Shown here: positions 1-12,316 of the stretch, piece after piece
Numbering within the stretch: the first letter of the stretch is position 1
How the letters are laid out: each line of letters starts with the position of its first letter
Assembly (NCBI RefSeq): GCF_026151205.1
Contig: NC_087081.1
Coordinates: forward strand, 9,109,246-9,173,245
DNA from: Bolinopsis microptera
Taxonomy: Eukaryota; Ctenophora; Tentaculata; Lobata; Bolinopsidae
Length of the DNA stretch: 64,000 bases
Direction of reading: 5' to 3'
Made by a program: the position numbers and the translations under genes
Notes under the pieces: model-generated
The model's database searches: none
Told to the model about the DNA's origin: nothing
What the model saw: only the letters and a program-made list of their open reading frames with translations

Positions 1-420
1 TTTAAGACTTACTATAGTGAGACTTAATAGCGCACCAATAACGAAAATGCGATTTTTGAATCATATTAACTGGTTTTAATACTATTTAATACTATTTTGT
101 ACCCTAAAAAATGATAGAAAGCCAATAAAAACGTAAGATGATTCAATAATTACTGCTCAAAATAGGCTCATTTCCAATGTTTAAGTTGTGATTTTTGAAT
201 CATTTTGGCACCAATAACAATTTCAGATAAGACATTTTATTCCTTACATGCATTATAGTCACCATATCAATTTTGGCGTCTTTGTGAATAGTACTTTTCA
301 GATTATCTAGTGTTGATTCATCTTGCATTTCTAATTGTGTGATTTTTGAATCATTGGCACACAAATAACGATAACTCCTGTGATATAAGCACTACAGACT
401 CCGTGATTTCAGGATCATGA
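1..420. repeat. AT-rich stretch with three spaced GATTTTTGAATCAT motifs
   Basis: The 14-mer GATTTTTGAATCAT occurs at 51-64, 190-203 and 341-354, spaced 139 and 151 bases. Each lies next to a variant of GCACCAATAACG. This looks like a decayed tandem repeat with a unit of about 145 bases. No coding potential is seen. Confidence 0.5.
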
Positions 421-599
421 AATTTAATCGAATTTCTAAAGGTATAGATAGATATATCAACCAACAAAGAGCAATGACCATTTTTAAAACTCATTTAAAA
501 AAAATCAATCTCTAGTGCCACCTTTTTTTGAACGTGTCCACTTGGAATCTATCTGGTATGGTAGAAGGACACATGTACTAACATTTCCAGCCACTTAGA

Positions 600-1357
600 A
601 GTGCAAAATACTCCCCTGGTTCATGGAATGAATGAAATGAACACAAAATGAACATTTTCCTAGAATCCCCTGAATTGGGCTAAAACCAATTGGAATCGGT
701 CGGTATTGATACTAGGAGTGTCCCTGAGAAGTTTGGTGTGCCTAGCATGTTCAGAAAGGGCTCTGGGGCAATGTTTCTATTTTGGTTTCAGAGTAGTTGA
801 GATGGTGGAAACAATTGACACAAATTTAGAAACATGCTTTTTAGCGGTAATTATGCCTGGACTGGCATGGAATCGATATGGTATGGTAGAGGGGCATATT
901 GTTTACTAACATGTTCAGCAACTCAGAAGTTTTTTTCTTTGACATGTAATACTCCACCGAAGGGATAGGGTGCGTCAAGAATCATCCAGTTTCACATCGA
1001 AAGCACTATTTTCACACATCAAATTGTGACATTTTTTGTTCAACTTTAAAAAAACCTTTTTAGTGCAAAATGATCCCCTGGTTCATGAAATGAACAAAAA
1101 TGAACTTTACCCTAAAATCGCCTAAACTGAGTTGAAGGCGATCAGAATCGATTGGTATCGATACCAGGAGTGTCCTTGAAAAGTTTGGTGGCCCTAGCAT
1201 CCTCAGAAAAGGCTTTGTGGGCAATGTTCCATTTTGGTTTCAGAGAAGTTGGGATTCTGGAACAGAATTGAGACAAATTTGGAACAGGCTTTTTGGGCAG
1301 TAATTATGCCTTGGCTGACTTAAAATCGATCTGGTATGGTGGAGGGGTATATTAACT
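600..1357. repeat. Diverged direct duplication, about 300 bp per copy
   Basis: Positions about 600-905 and 1062-1357 align along their length. Shared landmarks include TCCCCTGGTTCATG, AGGAGTGTCC, AAGTTTGGTG, CATTTTGGTTTCAGAG and TCTGGTATGG/TATGGTATGG, offset by about 460 bases. Indels break every frame, so this is an old non-coding duplication, possibly part of a dispersed repeat family. Confidence 0.6.
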
Positions 1358-1489
1358 ACATTTTTGGGTGTTTTCAAATTAAAGATTTCAAAGCCAGATT
1401 TTCGGCTTAAGTTGGCTGGGACATGCCCAAATTGTATATGCTTTGATCGTGATCGGGTTTTCAAAAATAAACGATTTACCTTTCGCATA

Positions 1490-2634
1490 TGATGGACTTT
1501 TTCCCGAAGAAGGTGGGTATTTTATCCTTGTAGTTTTCCAGAGAAGGACGTAGTCTTTTCCACATCTCTGTCATCAGAGAAGTCCTCTCGATTAAAACGG
1601 TCCCTGTTTGGCACTCCTGAGATAATTGACTGTCTTATACACAATGGTTTTACCGTTTACAACATTTGCAGTAATATTTATTACCGAATTTAATTAGAAT
1701 TTAACCCATACATTTTAAACACATGAACTGCTGTATCAGTAACCATCAAAATAGAGACAAACCTATGAATTTGATGTTTATCTTGTTAAGTGGGAGGTTA
1801 ACCTCTTCTTGACACAAAATACCCAGTCGTCTCCTGAGATCTCCGACATGACAGAGGAAGCTACTGTCGAGTTCGATATTACAGCTAACCTAAGATAGTC
1901 AAACTGAGTGGGATCAATTTTAAGCATTACAAATCAGCAGTTATCAAGCAACTGTGATGAAAGAGCCATTATTGAAATGTAAGGCAGATCTAGAGCTAGG
2001 AATGTGTTTCGGGGCATCAAAGAATAAGTATCTGTGTACTGTTCTTTACCATACCATTTAAACGATTTAATACATGGAAGTATCACAATAATATACTTTT
2101 TCAAAAACATAAACACGTTTAAAAAAAGGCTCGAATGGGTTATCGATATTTCCATATAATAATAATAATAATTCTATACAGTTACATAATTGAAACAATT
2201 ATGGCCCCTTATTGTGGGCAGAGTATGTGTCTTTATTGAATTGTCCTGATATAAACTTATCTGAGTGACTGCATTAAAATAATTTAAGGTGAGTTCTCTT
2301 AAAACTTTAAGACAATAGGAATAAATACTAGGACCTAATAAAATGAAAACAAAATGCAGCCATCTAATTTGTTGTTGAGCTTTCTCTTTTCCTACGGTTG
2401 ACTAGAGGAACCATCTTTGGCGAGTATTAGGAACTTAGACCATTACTAATACCGTGCTGTAAGTTTGCAAGGCATGTGGACTAAGTGGGTCGAGAGTACT
2501 CAACTTGAAAGTGGGTGTTGAGAATCCTCAACTATACTAAAGATAATGATGTTCAGAAGATGAGGCAGTAGAGTGAGTAGTAGATGCTGAAGAAGAATAA
2601 ATGTCACAAGAGATGAGCACTATAATAATCATCT
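1490..2634. other. Non-coding AT-rich region
   Basis: No gene or transposon is recognised. A short AAT microsatellite lies at about 2155-2173. Open frames here are short and of unlikely composition. Confidence 0.5.
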
Positions 2635-3366
2635 TTATGATAGTTCACCAATGGCAATTTGTGCTAGAGAGCGGAAGGCAGTGATGCTGTTATCACTATC
2701 ATCTCTTAAGATAGACCATGATGGTTGGTCATTAAAGGAATGGTCCTGCAGGGTTTCCCTGTAAGAGCAGCTGCACAGTGGACAGTAGAAGAGTCTGTGA
2801 TAATTGGTGTCCAATACCTTACAATTTGGACACTGAGGGTCGCAGTTGTTGGCTACCCTTGCCTGGAAGGCTGCAAAGGTGATGTCATGGCCATGTAGGA
2901 GAGACATAACCTTAGTATCCGTGTTTCTGCTTGAGTAGCGAGGAAATAATCGTTTGCTCCTTTCATCAATGTTATCCAGTATCTGACCCTCACTCTGATT
3001 TATTCTTGGGTTCAGCAGGAGATGTTTATTCCAAGTAAACTCCATGAAGCGGATTATTTCTTCTTTTGAGTAGCTGACAACATCGTTCTGGACACTAGTC
3101 AGAAGGTCTATTTTGCTTCTGTTTAGTTCTTTGGACCCAGTTTTCCACGTTAGAAACTTACGTATCTCGTCAATATGGTGCTGGTATCGGTGGGCCTTTG
3201 CCTCCTCTAGCTGCAAGATGAGCCCTTGCATAAATGGGTCACTTGTAAGTGCTTTTATTATAAATTTTATAGTGACCATCTTGTATTTCCATATAATGCA
3301 GAATTGAAATAATCTGTTTAGGAGTAATACGTTCAAATTCGATCCTGATCTACAAAAGAGTAACAT
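2635..3366 (-). pseudogene. LINE retrotransposon pol C-terminal fragment
   Basis: This 243-codon minus-strand frame carries a zinc-knuckle-like segment near residues 175-195 (CDPQCPNC, then HRLFYC), preceded by LLHGHDITFAAFQARV. That arrangement is typical of the region after the reverse transcriptase domain in non-LTR retrotransposons (zf-RVT type). No reverse transcriptase or endonuclease lies upstream of it (toward higher coordinates), so it is a 5'-truncated or fragmented copy. The first residues of the open frame are probably not native LINE sequence. Assignment to a LINE is fairly secure; the clade is not determined. Confidence 0.6.
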
Positions 3367-3369
3367 GAT

Positions 3370-5085
3370 AACAAAATCCGCTGTGCTTATCTATACTAGA
3401 ACAAGTTTTAGTAGTCTCCAGCACATCACAGCTTAAAGGCAGTAACACTAAATCGATTACATTAAATAACCTCTTAAGATCATTTAGTAACATCTGTATT
3501 TCAATGTGCAACGAAACAGCTTCTATACTACTTTACTACTTCTATACTATACTACTTTACTATCAACTAGATATACGGTTTGAGCATTGAAGCTCTATGC
3601 TGTGAGCAGCAACGAAAAGAGATGGGATTGCAATATATCGACTCACTTGTGAAAATAATGATTAAATCTCAAATCTCCTAATATAATACGATAATTACGA
3701 TTTCTAACTGCGCGGCGTAGTGCGTACTTTGAAATCCAAATAAAAATTATTTTTGATCAAAATATTGGAAAACAAAATTACAACATGATTCTAATCTTGT
3801 GTAAAAAAATGTGATAAACAATATGCTGTTAAAAACTTTCGTGAAAAATTTTAAAGAGCATGATTTCCACCCGATTATGTGAAGTTATCATTTTTATGAC
3901 TTTTACAGGTTATATTTTTTGTCAAGAGCTTAGCCATTTGTCAAAATTTAGGTCATGGTATCATGTTATGTGACTATACAATGAGATTATAATCCGTTGA
4001 TGTATAATATCTTGGAGTTTATCAGGGGATAAAATTATTTGTAGGTTTATAAACTACCAAAACGCGCGCTGAGTTGGACTTGTTGTATAATAATAATGTA
4101 TAACTATCAGTACATGATACACGATAACGTAAAACTATATAAATCGATAACATATAAGATCAAATAAACCATATGGTACCAAGTTACATTAATTGATGAA
4201 ATCTTTCCATGTTTTAGAATGAAAATCCATACACAAATATTCCTAGCTTTAAGTATGACACACATTATTACATGATAACGAATTGATTTAACGCGCATAT
4301 GCAAAATATATTGTAATTGTATAAGAATCGACCTTGTTTTTTAAAGATTAGTCATTTAAAGTATCGATGAGAAAATCCCTGTACAAATAGCTTCTACTTA
4401 TAATCCGATAATTTATGTTGTATGATGCAATGAAAATACTCATACCGCGCGCGCAGCTTGAACTACGACATACGCAAGCGTTCAGTTGCAAATTATAAGG
4501 TCTACCGAACTTTGTAGGGCGCGAAAAATTTTATGTTGACGTGCTCGCGCATTCTGAGTAGTCAGCTCGCGTTGGGCAAAGCCGCGCATTCTTGAAAACA
4601 GGATTAAATTGTTTATGATTATACGACAAATATAAGAAATAAATTTAAAACTATCCGTGGTTTTTTGAAATAAATTATAATCTTACCTAAATCCAAAGCC
4701 AGCTTTGTAAAATTTACTATTAGATCATAATATATCGTCAGTTCTAAATATTTACAATGCAACATTTCATTAATCTACATAACATACATGCGTACTACAT
4801 AACATACAAGCGTACTCCAGCCCCTGCACGCATCCGTTCTTATGCGGCGCGGCTCAAGCCGCGCACGCACGTATTATTTTATACTTTTTGCTTTCTAATA
4901 AATATCGTGTCAATGTGTACGTCTAAATGTTCATGTTTTGTGTAAACCGAATCCAATTGAGATTAGTGACAAGGATAAGGACCCAAGTGCCTGTACGGCT
5001 TTTTCGGACCCCTGTGGACCACTACTCTTGAAATCGCTCTACAACTATTGAACATTTATAACTGTTATATAATATATAACGTCAT
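3370..5085. other. Non-coding region with CpG-containing patches
   Basis: The stretch is AT-rich, with short CG-rich islands near 4445-4600 and 4835-4870 (CGCGCGCGC and GCGGCGCGGC type words). Small open frames such as 4757-4945 have no recognisable product. The CG patches resemble those inside the DNA elements further right, so they may be decayed transposon ends. Confidence 0.4.
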
Positions 5086-5423
5086 TTGATAATTGTTCCT
5101 CTCTCTGAAGTGGGTCCGAGCAGTAGACTCGCGCTACTGACACCCGGGAATGGTAATGCACGGATACAGTTAACGCCGTGTAGCTAGAGCTTCAGAGGAT
5201 CCTGCCTGCTGCAGGTATGCTGAGTGGCAGATGCGACAAGCGCACTACTTCCAGCGGACATCAAGATGGCAGTCTGGCCATCAGAGTTATTCAGAACACT
5301 CTCCCTTTTAACTAGAAACATGTTGATGTCACAGTTTCTAGCCTACTTCTGCTGTAAGAACCTCCTCACAGCTTGATGACTTACGGTTCTGTGTACTGAG
5401 GCACAAAACCCCCCTATTTTACT
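5086..5423 (+). other. Possible 5' leader of the RTE-type LINE, cut off by the foldback element
   Basis: This block is richer in GC than its left flank and contains no open frame of note. It ends exactly at the left target duplication (TTTACT) of the foldback-like element. The sequence on the other side of that element (9028 onward) runs into the LINE endonuclease. The simplest reading is that the element landed in the LINE 5' leader. The left boundary is an estimate. Confidence 0.35.
5418..5423. repeat. Left 6-bp target-site duplication TTTACT
   Basis: TTTACT abuts the terminal G run and is repeated at 9028-9033 directly after the terminal C run. Confidence 0.75.
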
Positions 5424-5469
5424 GGGGGGGGTGTCACGTCCGTCTATGTCCGCTTGTCTCATAGAATCC

Positions 5470-5572
5470 AAAAAGGACAGGACATAGGCGGACATAGGCG
5501 GACATAGACGGACATAGGCGGACATAGGCGGACATAGACGGACATAGGCGGACATAGGCGGACATTAATGGA
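5470..5572. repeat. Left subterminal 10-bp array (GGACATAGGC)n
   Basis: About ten tandem units of GGACATAGGC or GGACATAGAC follow the left terminus. Read on the minus strand they give an artificial [10 protein letters not shown] peptide repeat, which is not a gene. Confidence 0.85.
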
Positions 5573-5721
5573 CACCTAAATTGCTAAATAAAATGTTCAA
5601 TTTTTGCTGTTATAGGGGGATCATGTTTTTTGTCCGTTCGGTACCCTATATTTTCAAAACGGACAAAAAATAGAGCGGACAAAAATGGACAAAAACGGAC
5701 AAAAATGGAAATAACATTTAG

Positions 5722-8700
5722 ATGCTTCCTCCTCCTACTCTTCCTCCTCCTCCTGGGTCTTCCTGATCTTCCTCAGTCCTCTTCCTCCTCCCCTCCTCAG
5801 TCCTCCTCCTACTCCTCCTCCTCGTCCTCATTCCTCCTCATCAGTCCTCAACAGTCCTCCTCCTCCCTAGTCCTCCTCCTCCTCCTGAGTCCTCCTCCTG
5901 GGTCCTCCTCCTGGGTCCTCCTCCTCCTCTTCCTCCTCAGTCCTCAGTCCTCCTCAGTCCTCCTCCTCATCCTTCTCCTCAGTCCTCCATCCTCCTCCTC
6001 AGTCCTCTCCCAGTCCCCATCCTCCTCCTATTCAGTCCTCCTCCTCCTCCTCAGTCCTCCTTCTTCTCAGTCCTCCTCAGTCCTCCTCCTCCTCCTCTTC
6101 CCTCTCAGTCATCCTCCTCAGCCATCCTCTTCAGTCCTCCTCCTCCTGTGTCCTCCTCCTCCTCTTCCTCCTCGGTCCTCAGTCCTCCTCCTCTTGGGTC
6201 CTCCTCTTCATCCTTCTCATCAGTCCTCCTCCTCCCCAGTCCTCTCCCAGTCCCCCTCCTTCTCCTCCTCCTATTCAGTCCTCCTCCTCCTCCTCCTCCT
6301 CCTCAGTTCTCCTCAGTCCTCCTTCTCATTTCTCCTAAGTCCTCCTCCTCCCCAGTCCTCCTCCTCCTCCTGAGTCCTCCTCCTGGGTCCTCCTCCTGGG
6401 TCCTCCTCCTCCTCTTCCTCCTCAGTCCTCAGTCCTCCTCAGTCCTCCTCCTCATCCTTCTCCTCAGTCCTCCATCCTCCTCCTCAGTCCTCTCCCAGTC
6501 CCCATCCTCCTCCTATTCAGTCCTCCTCCTCCTCCTCAGTCCTCCTTCTTCTCAGTCCTCCTCAGTCCTCCTCCTCCTCCTCCTGAGTCCTCCTCCTCCT
6601 CCTCTTCCCTCTCAGTCATCCTCCTCAGCCATCCTCCTCAGTCCTCCTCCTCAGTCCTCCTCCTCCTGGGTCCTCCTCTTCATCCTTCTCATCAGTCCTC
6701 CTCCTCCCCAGTCCTCTCCCAGTCCCCCTCCTTCTCCTCCTCCTATTCAGTCCTCTTCCTCCTCCTCCTCCTCCTCCTCCTCCTCAGTTCTCCTCAGTCC
6801 TCCTTCTCATTTCTCCTAAGTCCTCCTCCTGGGTCCTCCTCCTCCTCTTCCTCCTCAGTCCTCAGTCCTCCTCCTCCTCCTCCTCCTGAGTCCTCCTCCT
6901 CCTCCTCTTCCCTCTCAGTCATCCTCCTCAGCCATCCTCCTCAGTCCTCCTCCTCAGTCCTCCTCCTCCTGGGTCCTCCTCTTCATCCTTCTCATCAGTC
7001 CTCCTCCTCCCCAGTCCTCTCCCAGTCCCCCTCCTTCTCCTCCTCCTATTCAGTCCTCCTCCTCCTCCTCCTCCTCCTCCTCCTCAGTTCTCATCAGTCC
7101 TCCTTCTCATTTCTCCTAAGTCCTCCTCCTGGGTCCTCCTCCTGGGTCCTCCTCCTCCTCTTCCTCCTCAGTCCTCAGTCCTCCTCCTCATCCTTCTCCT
7201 CAGTCCTCCATCCTCCTCCTCAGTCCTCTCCCAGTCCCCATCCTCCTCCTCCTATTCAGTCCTCCTCCTCCTCAGTCCTCCTTCTTCTCAGTCCTCCTCA
7301 GTCCTCCTCCTCCTCCTCCTCCTGAGTCCTCCTCCTCCTCCTCCTCCTCTTCCCTCTCAGTCATCCTCCTCAGCCATCCTCCTCAGTCCTCCTCCTCAGT
7401 CCTCCTCCTCCTGGGTCCTCCTCCTCCTCTTCATCCTCCTCCTCTTCCTCCTCGGTCCTCAGTCCTCCTCCTCCTGGGTCCTCCTCTTCATCCTTCTCAT
7501 CAGTCCTCCTCCTCCCCAGTCCTCTCCCAGTCCCCCTCCTTCTCCTCCTCCTATTCAGTCCTCCTCCTCCTCCTCATCCTCCTCCTCAGTTCTCCTCAGT
7601 CCTCCTTCTCATTTCTCCTAAGTCCTCCTCCTGAGTCCTCCTCCTCCTCTTCCTCCTGAGTCCTCCTCCTGAGTCCTCCTCCTCCTCCCTCTCAGTCATC
7701 CTCCTCAGTCATCCTCTTCAGCCATCCTCCCCAGCCATCCTCCTCAGCCATCCTCCTCAGTCCTCCTCCTTCTCAGTCCTCCTCAGTCCTCCTCCTCCTC
7801 CTCCTCCTGAGTCCTCCTCCTCCTCCTCCTCTTCCCTCTCAGTCATCCTCCTCAGCCATCCTCCTCAGTCCTCCTCCTCCTGTGTCCTCCTCCTCCTCTT
7901 CCTCCTCGGTCCTCAGTCCTCCTCCTCTTGGGTCCTCCTCTTCATCCTTCTCATCAGTCCTCCTCCTCCCCAGTCCTCTCCCAGTCCCCCTCCTTCTCCT
8001 CCTCCTATTCAGTCCTCCTCCTCCTCCTCCTCAGTTCTCCTCAGTCCTCCTTCTCATTTCTCCTAAGTCCTCCTCCTGAGTCCTCCTCCCGTCCTCCTCC
8101 TCCTCTTCCTCCTGAGTCCTCCTCCTGAGTCCTCCTCCTCCTCCCTCTCAATCATCCTCCTCAGTCATCCTCCTCAGCCATCCTCCCCAGCCATCCTCCT
8201 CATCCATCCTCCTCAGTCCTCCTCCTCCTCCTGTGTTCTCCTCCTGGGTCCTCCTGGGTCTTCCTGATCCTCCCCAGTCCTCTTCCTCCTCCCCTCCTCA
8301 GTCCTCCTCCTACTCCTCCTCCTCGTCCTCAGTCCTCCTCATCAGTCCTCAACAGTTCTCCTCCTCCCCAGTCCTCCTCCTCCTCCTGGGGCCTTTTCCT
8401 GGGTCCTCCTCCTGGGTCTTCCTCCTCCTGGGTCCTCCTCCTCCTGGGTCCTCCTTCTCCTCCTCAGTCCTTCTCCTCCTCCTCCTCAGTCCTCTTCCTC
8501 CTCTTCCTCCTCCTCCTCCCTCTCAGTCATCCTCCTCAGCCATCCTCCTCAGCTATCCTCCTCAGTCCTCCTCCTTCTCAGTCCTCCTCAGTCCTCCTCC
8601 TGAGTCCTCCTCCTCCTGAGTCATCCTCCTCAGTTATCCTCCTCCTCCTCCTAGGTCCTCCTTCTGGGTCCTTCTCCTCCTCCTCCTCCTGGGTCTTCCT

Positions 8701-8800
8701 GATCCTTCTCCTCCCTGTCAGTCATCCTCCTCAGCCATCCTCCTCAACCATCCTCCTCAGTACTCTTCAGTACTCTTCAGTACTCTTCAGTCCTCAAAAT
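5722..8800. repeat. 3 kb polypyrimidine minisatellite core (TCCTCC / CAGTCC words)
   Basis: The plus strand is almost entirely C and T, broken mainly by CAG, GGG and GAG triplets at intervals. Larger blocks, for example CTCCCAGTCCCC...CTCCTATTCAG, recur many times, so the tract grew by unequal exchange or slippage of multi-block units. Serine/leucine/proline open frames across it are compositional artefacts. Confidence 0.9.
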
Positions 8801-8803
8801 GTT

Positions 8804-9019
8804 TGTCCGCTAATGTCCACCAATGTCCGCTAATGTCCACCAATGTCCGTCCAAGTCCGCCAATGTCCGTCCGGGTCCGCCAATGTCCGTCCGAGTCCGC
8901 CAATGTCCGTCCGAGTCCGCCAATGTCCGTCCGTGTCCGCCAATGTCCCAAAAAACACGTCCGTTGTCTCATAGAATCCAAAAAGGACAGGACATAGGCG
9001 GACATAGACGGACATGACA
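8804..9019. repeat. Right subterminal 10/20-bp array of the foldback-like element
   Basis: Tandem GTCCGCCAATGTCC and GTCCGTCCGA units are inverted relative to the left array. They are followed by the CTCATAGAATCCAAAAAGGA module and the terminal GGACATAGACGGACATGACA. Confidence 0.8.
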
Positions 9020-9027
9020 CCCCCCCC

Positions 9028-9033
9028 TTTACT
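9028..9033. repeat. Right 6-bp target-site duplication TTTACT
   Basis: It matches 5418-5423 exactly and directly follows the terminal C run. Confidence 0.75.
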
Positions 9034-9137
9034 CTCCCTCACTGTCTGTGTGTGGCTGCAGACCCTCAGTTCTCTTATCAGTCATTTTTGGTTGCCCGAG
9101 ATCTTGGACTTGTTGCTAGTGGGCTACCAACCCCTAG

Positions 9138-10136
9138 CTTTACTCTGGTACTCGCAAAGTTTTTTGCCACGCACCCGTTTATCAACATTACAAAGAACTA
9201 AACAACTACAGCACTAGGGTTTCAGCCCCTACCTCTCCTTCTGATAGTCCAGCTCATGATGACGCTGCACCTTTAAACCCTTCGGGGAGAGAAGCAGCTG
9301 ATGGTATCTGGGTTAAAAGAAGGACCATCAAAAAACCAAAAATTAACAAAAAAATCTCAGAATCCTTTTACCTTTCTACTTACAATGTAAGATCTCTCAC
9401 TGAAGAATGGAAGCAATGGGAACTTGTGTGCAAAGCCAAAGCCTTTGACATACCTGTGATTGCACTTCAAGAGCATCGTATTAAGAAGACTCCTTATATA
9501 ATGCGTGATGGCTACAAGTTCCTCCTAGCATCTCCTCCCCCTAAAAGTAGAACACTCCTCGGACTTGGCTTCCTCCTTTCCCCTTGGGCCCAACGCTGCT
9601 ACATCGACCATAACGTCTTTTCAGACAGGATAATGTCTGTTTCTTTTACCGGTGAAGTTTGCACACACTTAGTTACTTGTCATTCACCTACTAATGTGTC
9701 TACAGACCTTGAAGTTGAACAGTTCTATGCAGAGTTAACTTCTTGTGTCCGATCTTTTCCACCTCATGACGTAGTAGCTATAGCTGGCGACCTGAATGCT
9801 CACCTTGGAAAAGACACCTGCAACACCAACGCATTTTATGAATGTACAAACCGAAACGGACAGCATCTTCTTGATTTTGCCCAAGAAAACGCGTTCACCA
9901 TCGGTGCGCTAAAGTTTAACAAAAAGCATTCTAAAAAGGTGACTTGGACAGCACCAAATGGTCAACTGCATCAGAATGACCACATCCTCATTCGCTCAAA
10001 ATGGCAGAATTCACTTAAAAACTGTGAGTCATACATTAATCCCTCGGTTCAATCTGACCATCGGATTGTCACAGCGACTATCAAGCTGTCAATAAGGACC
10101 AACATCGTCCGACCTAAGGTAATCAAGTATCAATGA
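9138..10136 (+). pseudogene. RTE-type LINE endonuclease domain
   Basis: The frame is open from 9138, after a TAG, and has no obvious native ATG. The endonuclease starts with STYNVRSLTEEW near 9379 and continues with IALQEHRIKK (catalytic Glu), IAGDLNAHLG (Asp/Asn motif), LLDFAQENAF, HKVTW-like KKVTWTAP, and QSDHRIVTATI (the terminal SDH motif). These are the expected motifs of an exonuclease-endonuclease-phosphatase fold that nicks target DNA. The frame ends at TGA 10134-10136. A short imperfect repeat (CAATGAAACA twice, 10130-10160) lies at the break, suggesting a small duplication or frameshift separated this domain from the reverse transcriptase. Confidence 0.75.
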
Positions 10137-10144
10137 AACAATAA

Positions 10145-12316
10145 GTTTTCAATGAAACAGAGGAGTATGACTGGGAGGAGTTAAAAAGTAACACTGCAAC
10201 TTCAACAGCCTTCCAACTCCAGCTCCAGAACAGGTTCACTGCCTTAATGGATGAAGAGAACGAGACTGATGACCTCGTCCAACACAACCAGCATGCATAC
10301 ACCAACATGATAAGTGCTATTAATGACACAGCAGAGAAAGTACTTCCCAAAAGGAAGAAGACTAGTCTAACTGCTCAGATTTCATCTAATCCTGAGTACC
10401 GGGCTGCTGTCAAGGCACGAGATGCTGCGTTGAAAGATAGTCACAAAAGAAAGACACGAGCTGCTACTAAAGCCCTCCGTGATGCCACCCTTGAAGTCAG
10501 GAAGGTCGAAACCAGCATACAAGAAGCGTTTGTTAATAAGACAATTGATCAAGTAGATCAGCTGTTTATTCCGCAACCCGCAAACCACTCAGGGTATGCA
10601 GCATGGCAGACGAAATTAAACAGCTCTGGTATTGCGTGGAAGCTTATAAATGACCTTACCAATCGTAAGCCTAAATCTATGTCTCCATTACCTGGATATA
10701 GAAACAAGGCAGATCGAGCAAAGGCGTGGACTGACCACTACAGCAAACTGCTTTACAATCCTGCTGACAACATCAGAATGGGTAGCTTTGAAGTCCAAAA
10801 GCCAGAACTCCCAATTGAAACGTCACCGTTCTCAGCAGATGAACTATCTACAGCTCTCAAGCAGACAAAGGACACGTACGGTCATGACGGAATTCCTTCT
10901 CTGCTGTACAAGTGTGTTGACTTGGACACTACTTTACTATCTCTGTTCAACAACATGCTAGCTACTGGTAAAGCCCCGGAAGAGCTTCTTGTCACTGCCA
11001 TTCTTCCTATACCCAAAGGAGCTAAAAAGTTCTGTCCAGAAAATAGCAGAGGCATCTCCATCCTCCCTGTTGCCACGAAAATCTACAACAGGCTGCTTCT
11101 AAACCGAATCAGGAGCCACATAGAACCTCGCCTCCGATACAACCAGAATGGTTTCCGGCCTGGAAGAGGGACTCGTGAACAGATTCTGGCTCTTAGACGT
11201 ATCATCGAAGAGGTTGTGAACTTCCAGCTTCCTTGTGTCATCTCCTTTATTGACTTCTCAAAGGCCTTTGACTGCATCTTCAGATCGCATCTTCCCGACA
11301 TCCTGGCTTCCTACGGCTTTCCTAAAAAAATCATAAAAGCCATTATGTCACTCTACATCAACACCAAGGCTAAAATCATGACCCCTGAAGGTATAACCTT
11401 AGAATTCCTTACCAACCTCGGAATTCTCCAGGGCGATGTTCTTGCACCTCTCATTTTTATCATCGTCCTGGATTTCATACTAAGACTAGCAATAGGGCCA
11501 CGTGATGGATTTAAAGTTGGAAGTAACTACATTGCTGATTTGGACTTCGCCGATGACCTAGCAACAATTACTGACAGCTTCAGCGAAAATGGCCGCCTTT
11601 GCCAAAGCATCTCTGACATAGCAGCCCGTTATGGTCTCCTTATTAACATCGGAAAGACCAAATACATGTCCTATAACATCCCGCGACCTGTCAACTCAGA
11701 CGATAGAGTCTTTATTAACGGCAACCCTTTAGAAGAAGTTCATGACTTTAAATACCTAGGATCCTTTATAGCCTCAACAAGCAGAGACATCAATGTCAGG
11801 AAAGGCCTCGCATGGAAAGCTTTACAGAGTCTAGATGCTTTTTGGAAATCTAATAGGTCCAGGAAGATCAAGACTAAGATTTTTCGAACTGCAGTAGAAC
11901 CTGTTCTGCTGTATGGTGCAGAAACCTGGACTCTTAAAAAGGCTGATAGCAGAGCACTAGACGGTGTTTATACTAGAATGCTACGAAGGGTCTTTGGTAT
12001 CTCATGGAAATCACATACACCTAACTCCGTTCTTTACGGAAAGATTCCATCGGTGACAGATACTATAAAGACACGAAGACTTCGTTTTGCAGGACATGTC
12101 TACCGTCTACAGGACCAACCTGCTCAACAACTCCTTTTCTGGCAACCATCCTATGGCCAGCGTTATCGAGGACGACCACATAAGACCTTCCCAGACGTCC
12201 TACTTGAAGACACTGGAATGGAACCTGACCAGCTGCGTTTACTCATGTGTGATAGGGATAAATGGAGAGAAGCGTTGACACGAAACTCGTTCCAGATTTC
12301 ATCTGGATCGACCTAG
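10145..12316 (+). pseudogene. RTE-type LINE reverse transcriptase
   Basis: The frame is open from 10145, with the first ATG at 10247, which lies inside conserved sequence and is unlikely to be a true start. Reverse transcriptase motifs appear in order: YGHDGIPSLLYK, ILPIPKG, NQNGFRPGRGTREQI, VISFIDFSKAFDCI (first catalytic Asp), LGILQGDVLAPLIF, DLDFADDLATI (FADD box) and FKYLGSFI. The C-terminal part has LLYGAETWTL, MLRRVFGI and RRLRFAGHVYR, a signature shared by RTE-clade proteins. The domain itself looks intact to the TAG at 12314. Only its join to the endonuclease is broken. Confidence 0.85.

Larger units (their letters stand above)
5424..9027. mobile_element. Foldback-like non-autonomous element, copy 1 (3604 bp)
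   Basis: The element starts with eight G then TGTCACGTCCGTCTATGTCC and ends with GGACATAGACGGACATGACA then eight C, giving inverted termini of about 30 bp. It is flanked by TTTACT on both sides. Inside the termini lie subterminal arrays: 10-bp units (GGACATAGGC) on the left, and inverted 10/20-bp units (TCCGCCAATG, TCCGTCCGAG) on the right. The module CTCATAGAATCCAAAAAGGA occurs near both ends in the same orientation. The middle is a polypyrimidine tract of about 3 kb. No transposase is present. Inverted ends made of 10- and 20-bp tandem repeats resemble Drosophila foldback elements, although the target duplication here is 6 bp. The superfamily is undetermined. Confidence 0.75.

Noticed and set aside
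5630-8619. Long Ser/Leu/Pro open frames over the CT-rich tract
   Set aside because: They follow from CTCCTCC composition in whichever frame lacks stops, occur in several frames at once, and have no non-repetitive domain.
8787-9042. Open frames on both strands of the right subterminal array
   Set aside because: Ten-bp repeat units give peptide repeats in every frame and on both strands; these are transposon ends.
10382-11301. Minus-strand frames across the RTE reverse transcriptase
   Set aside because: Shadows of the plus-strand pol frame.
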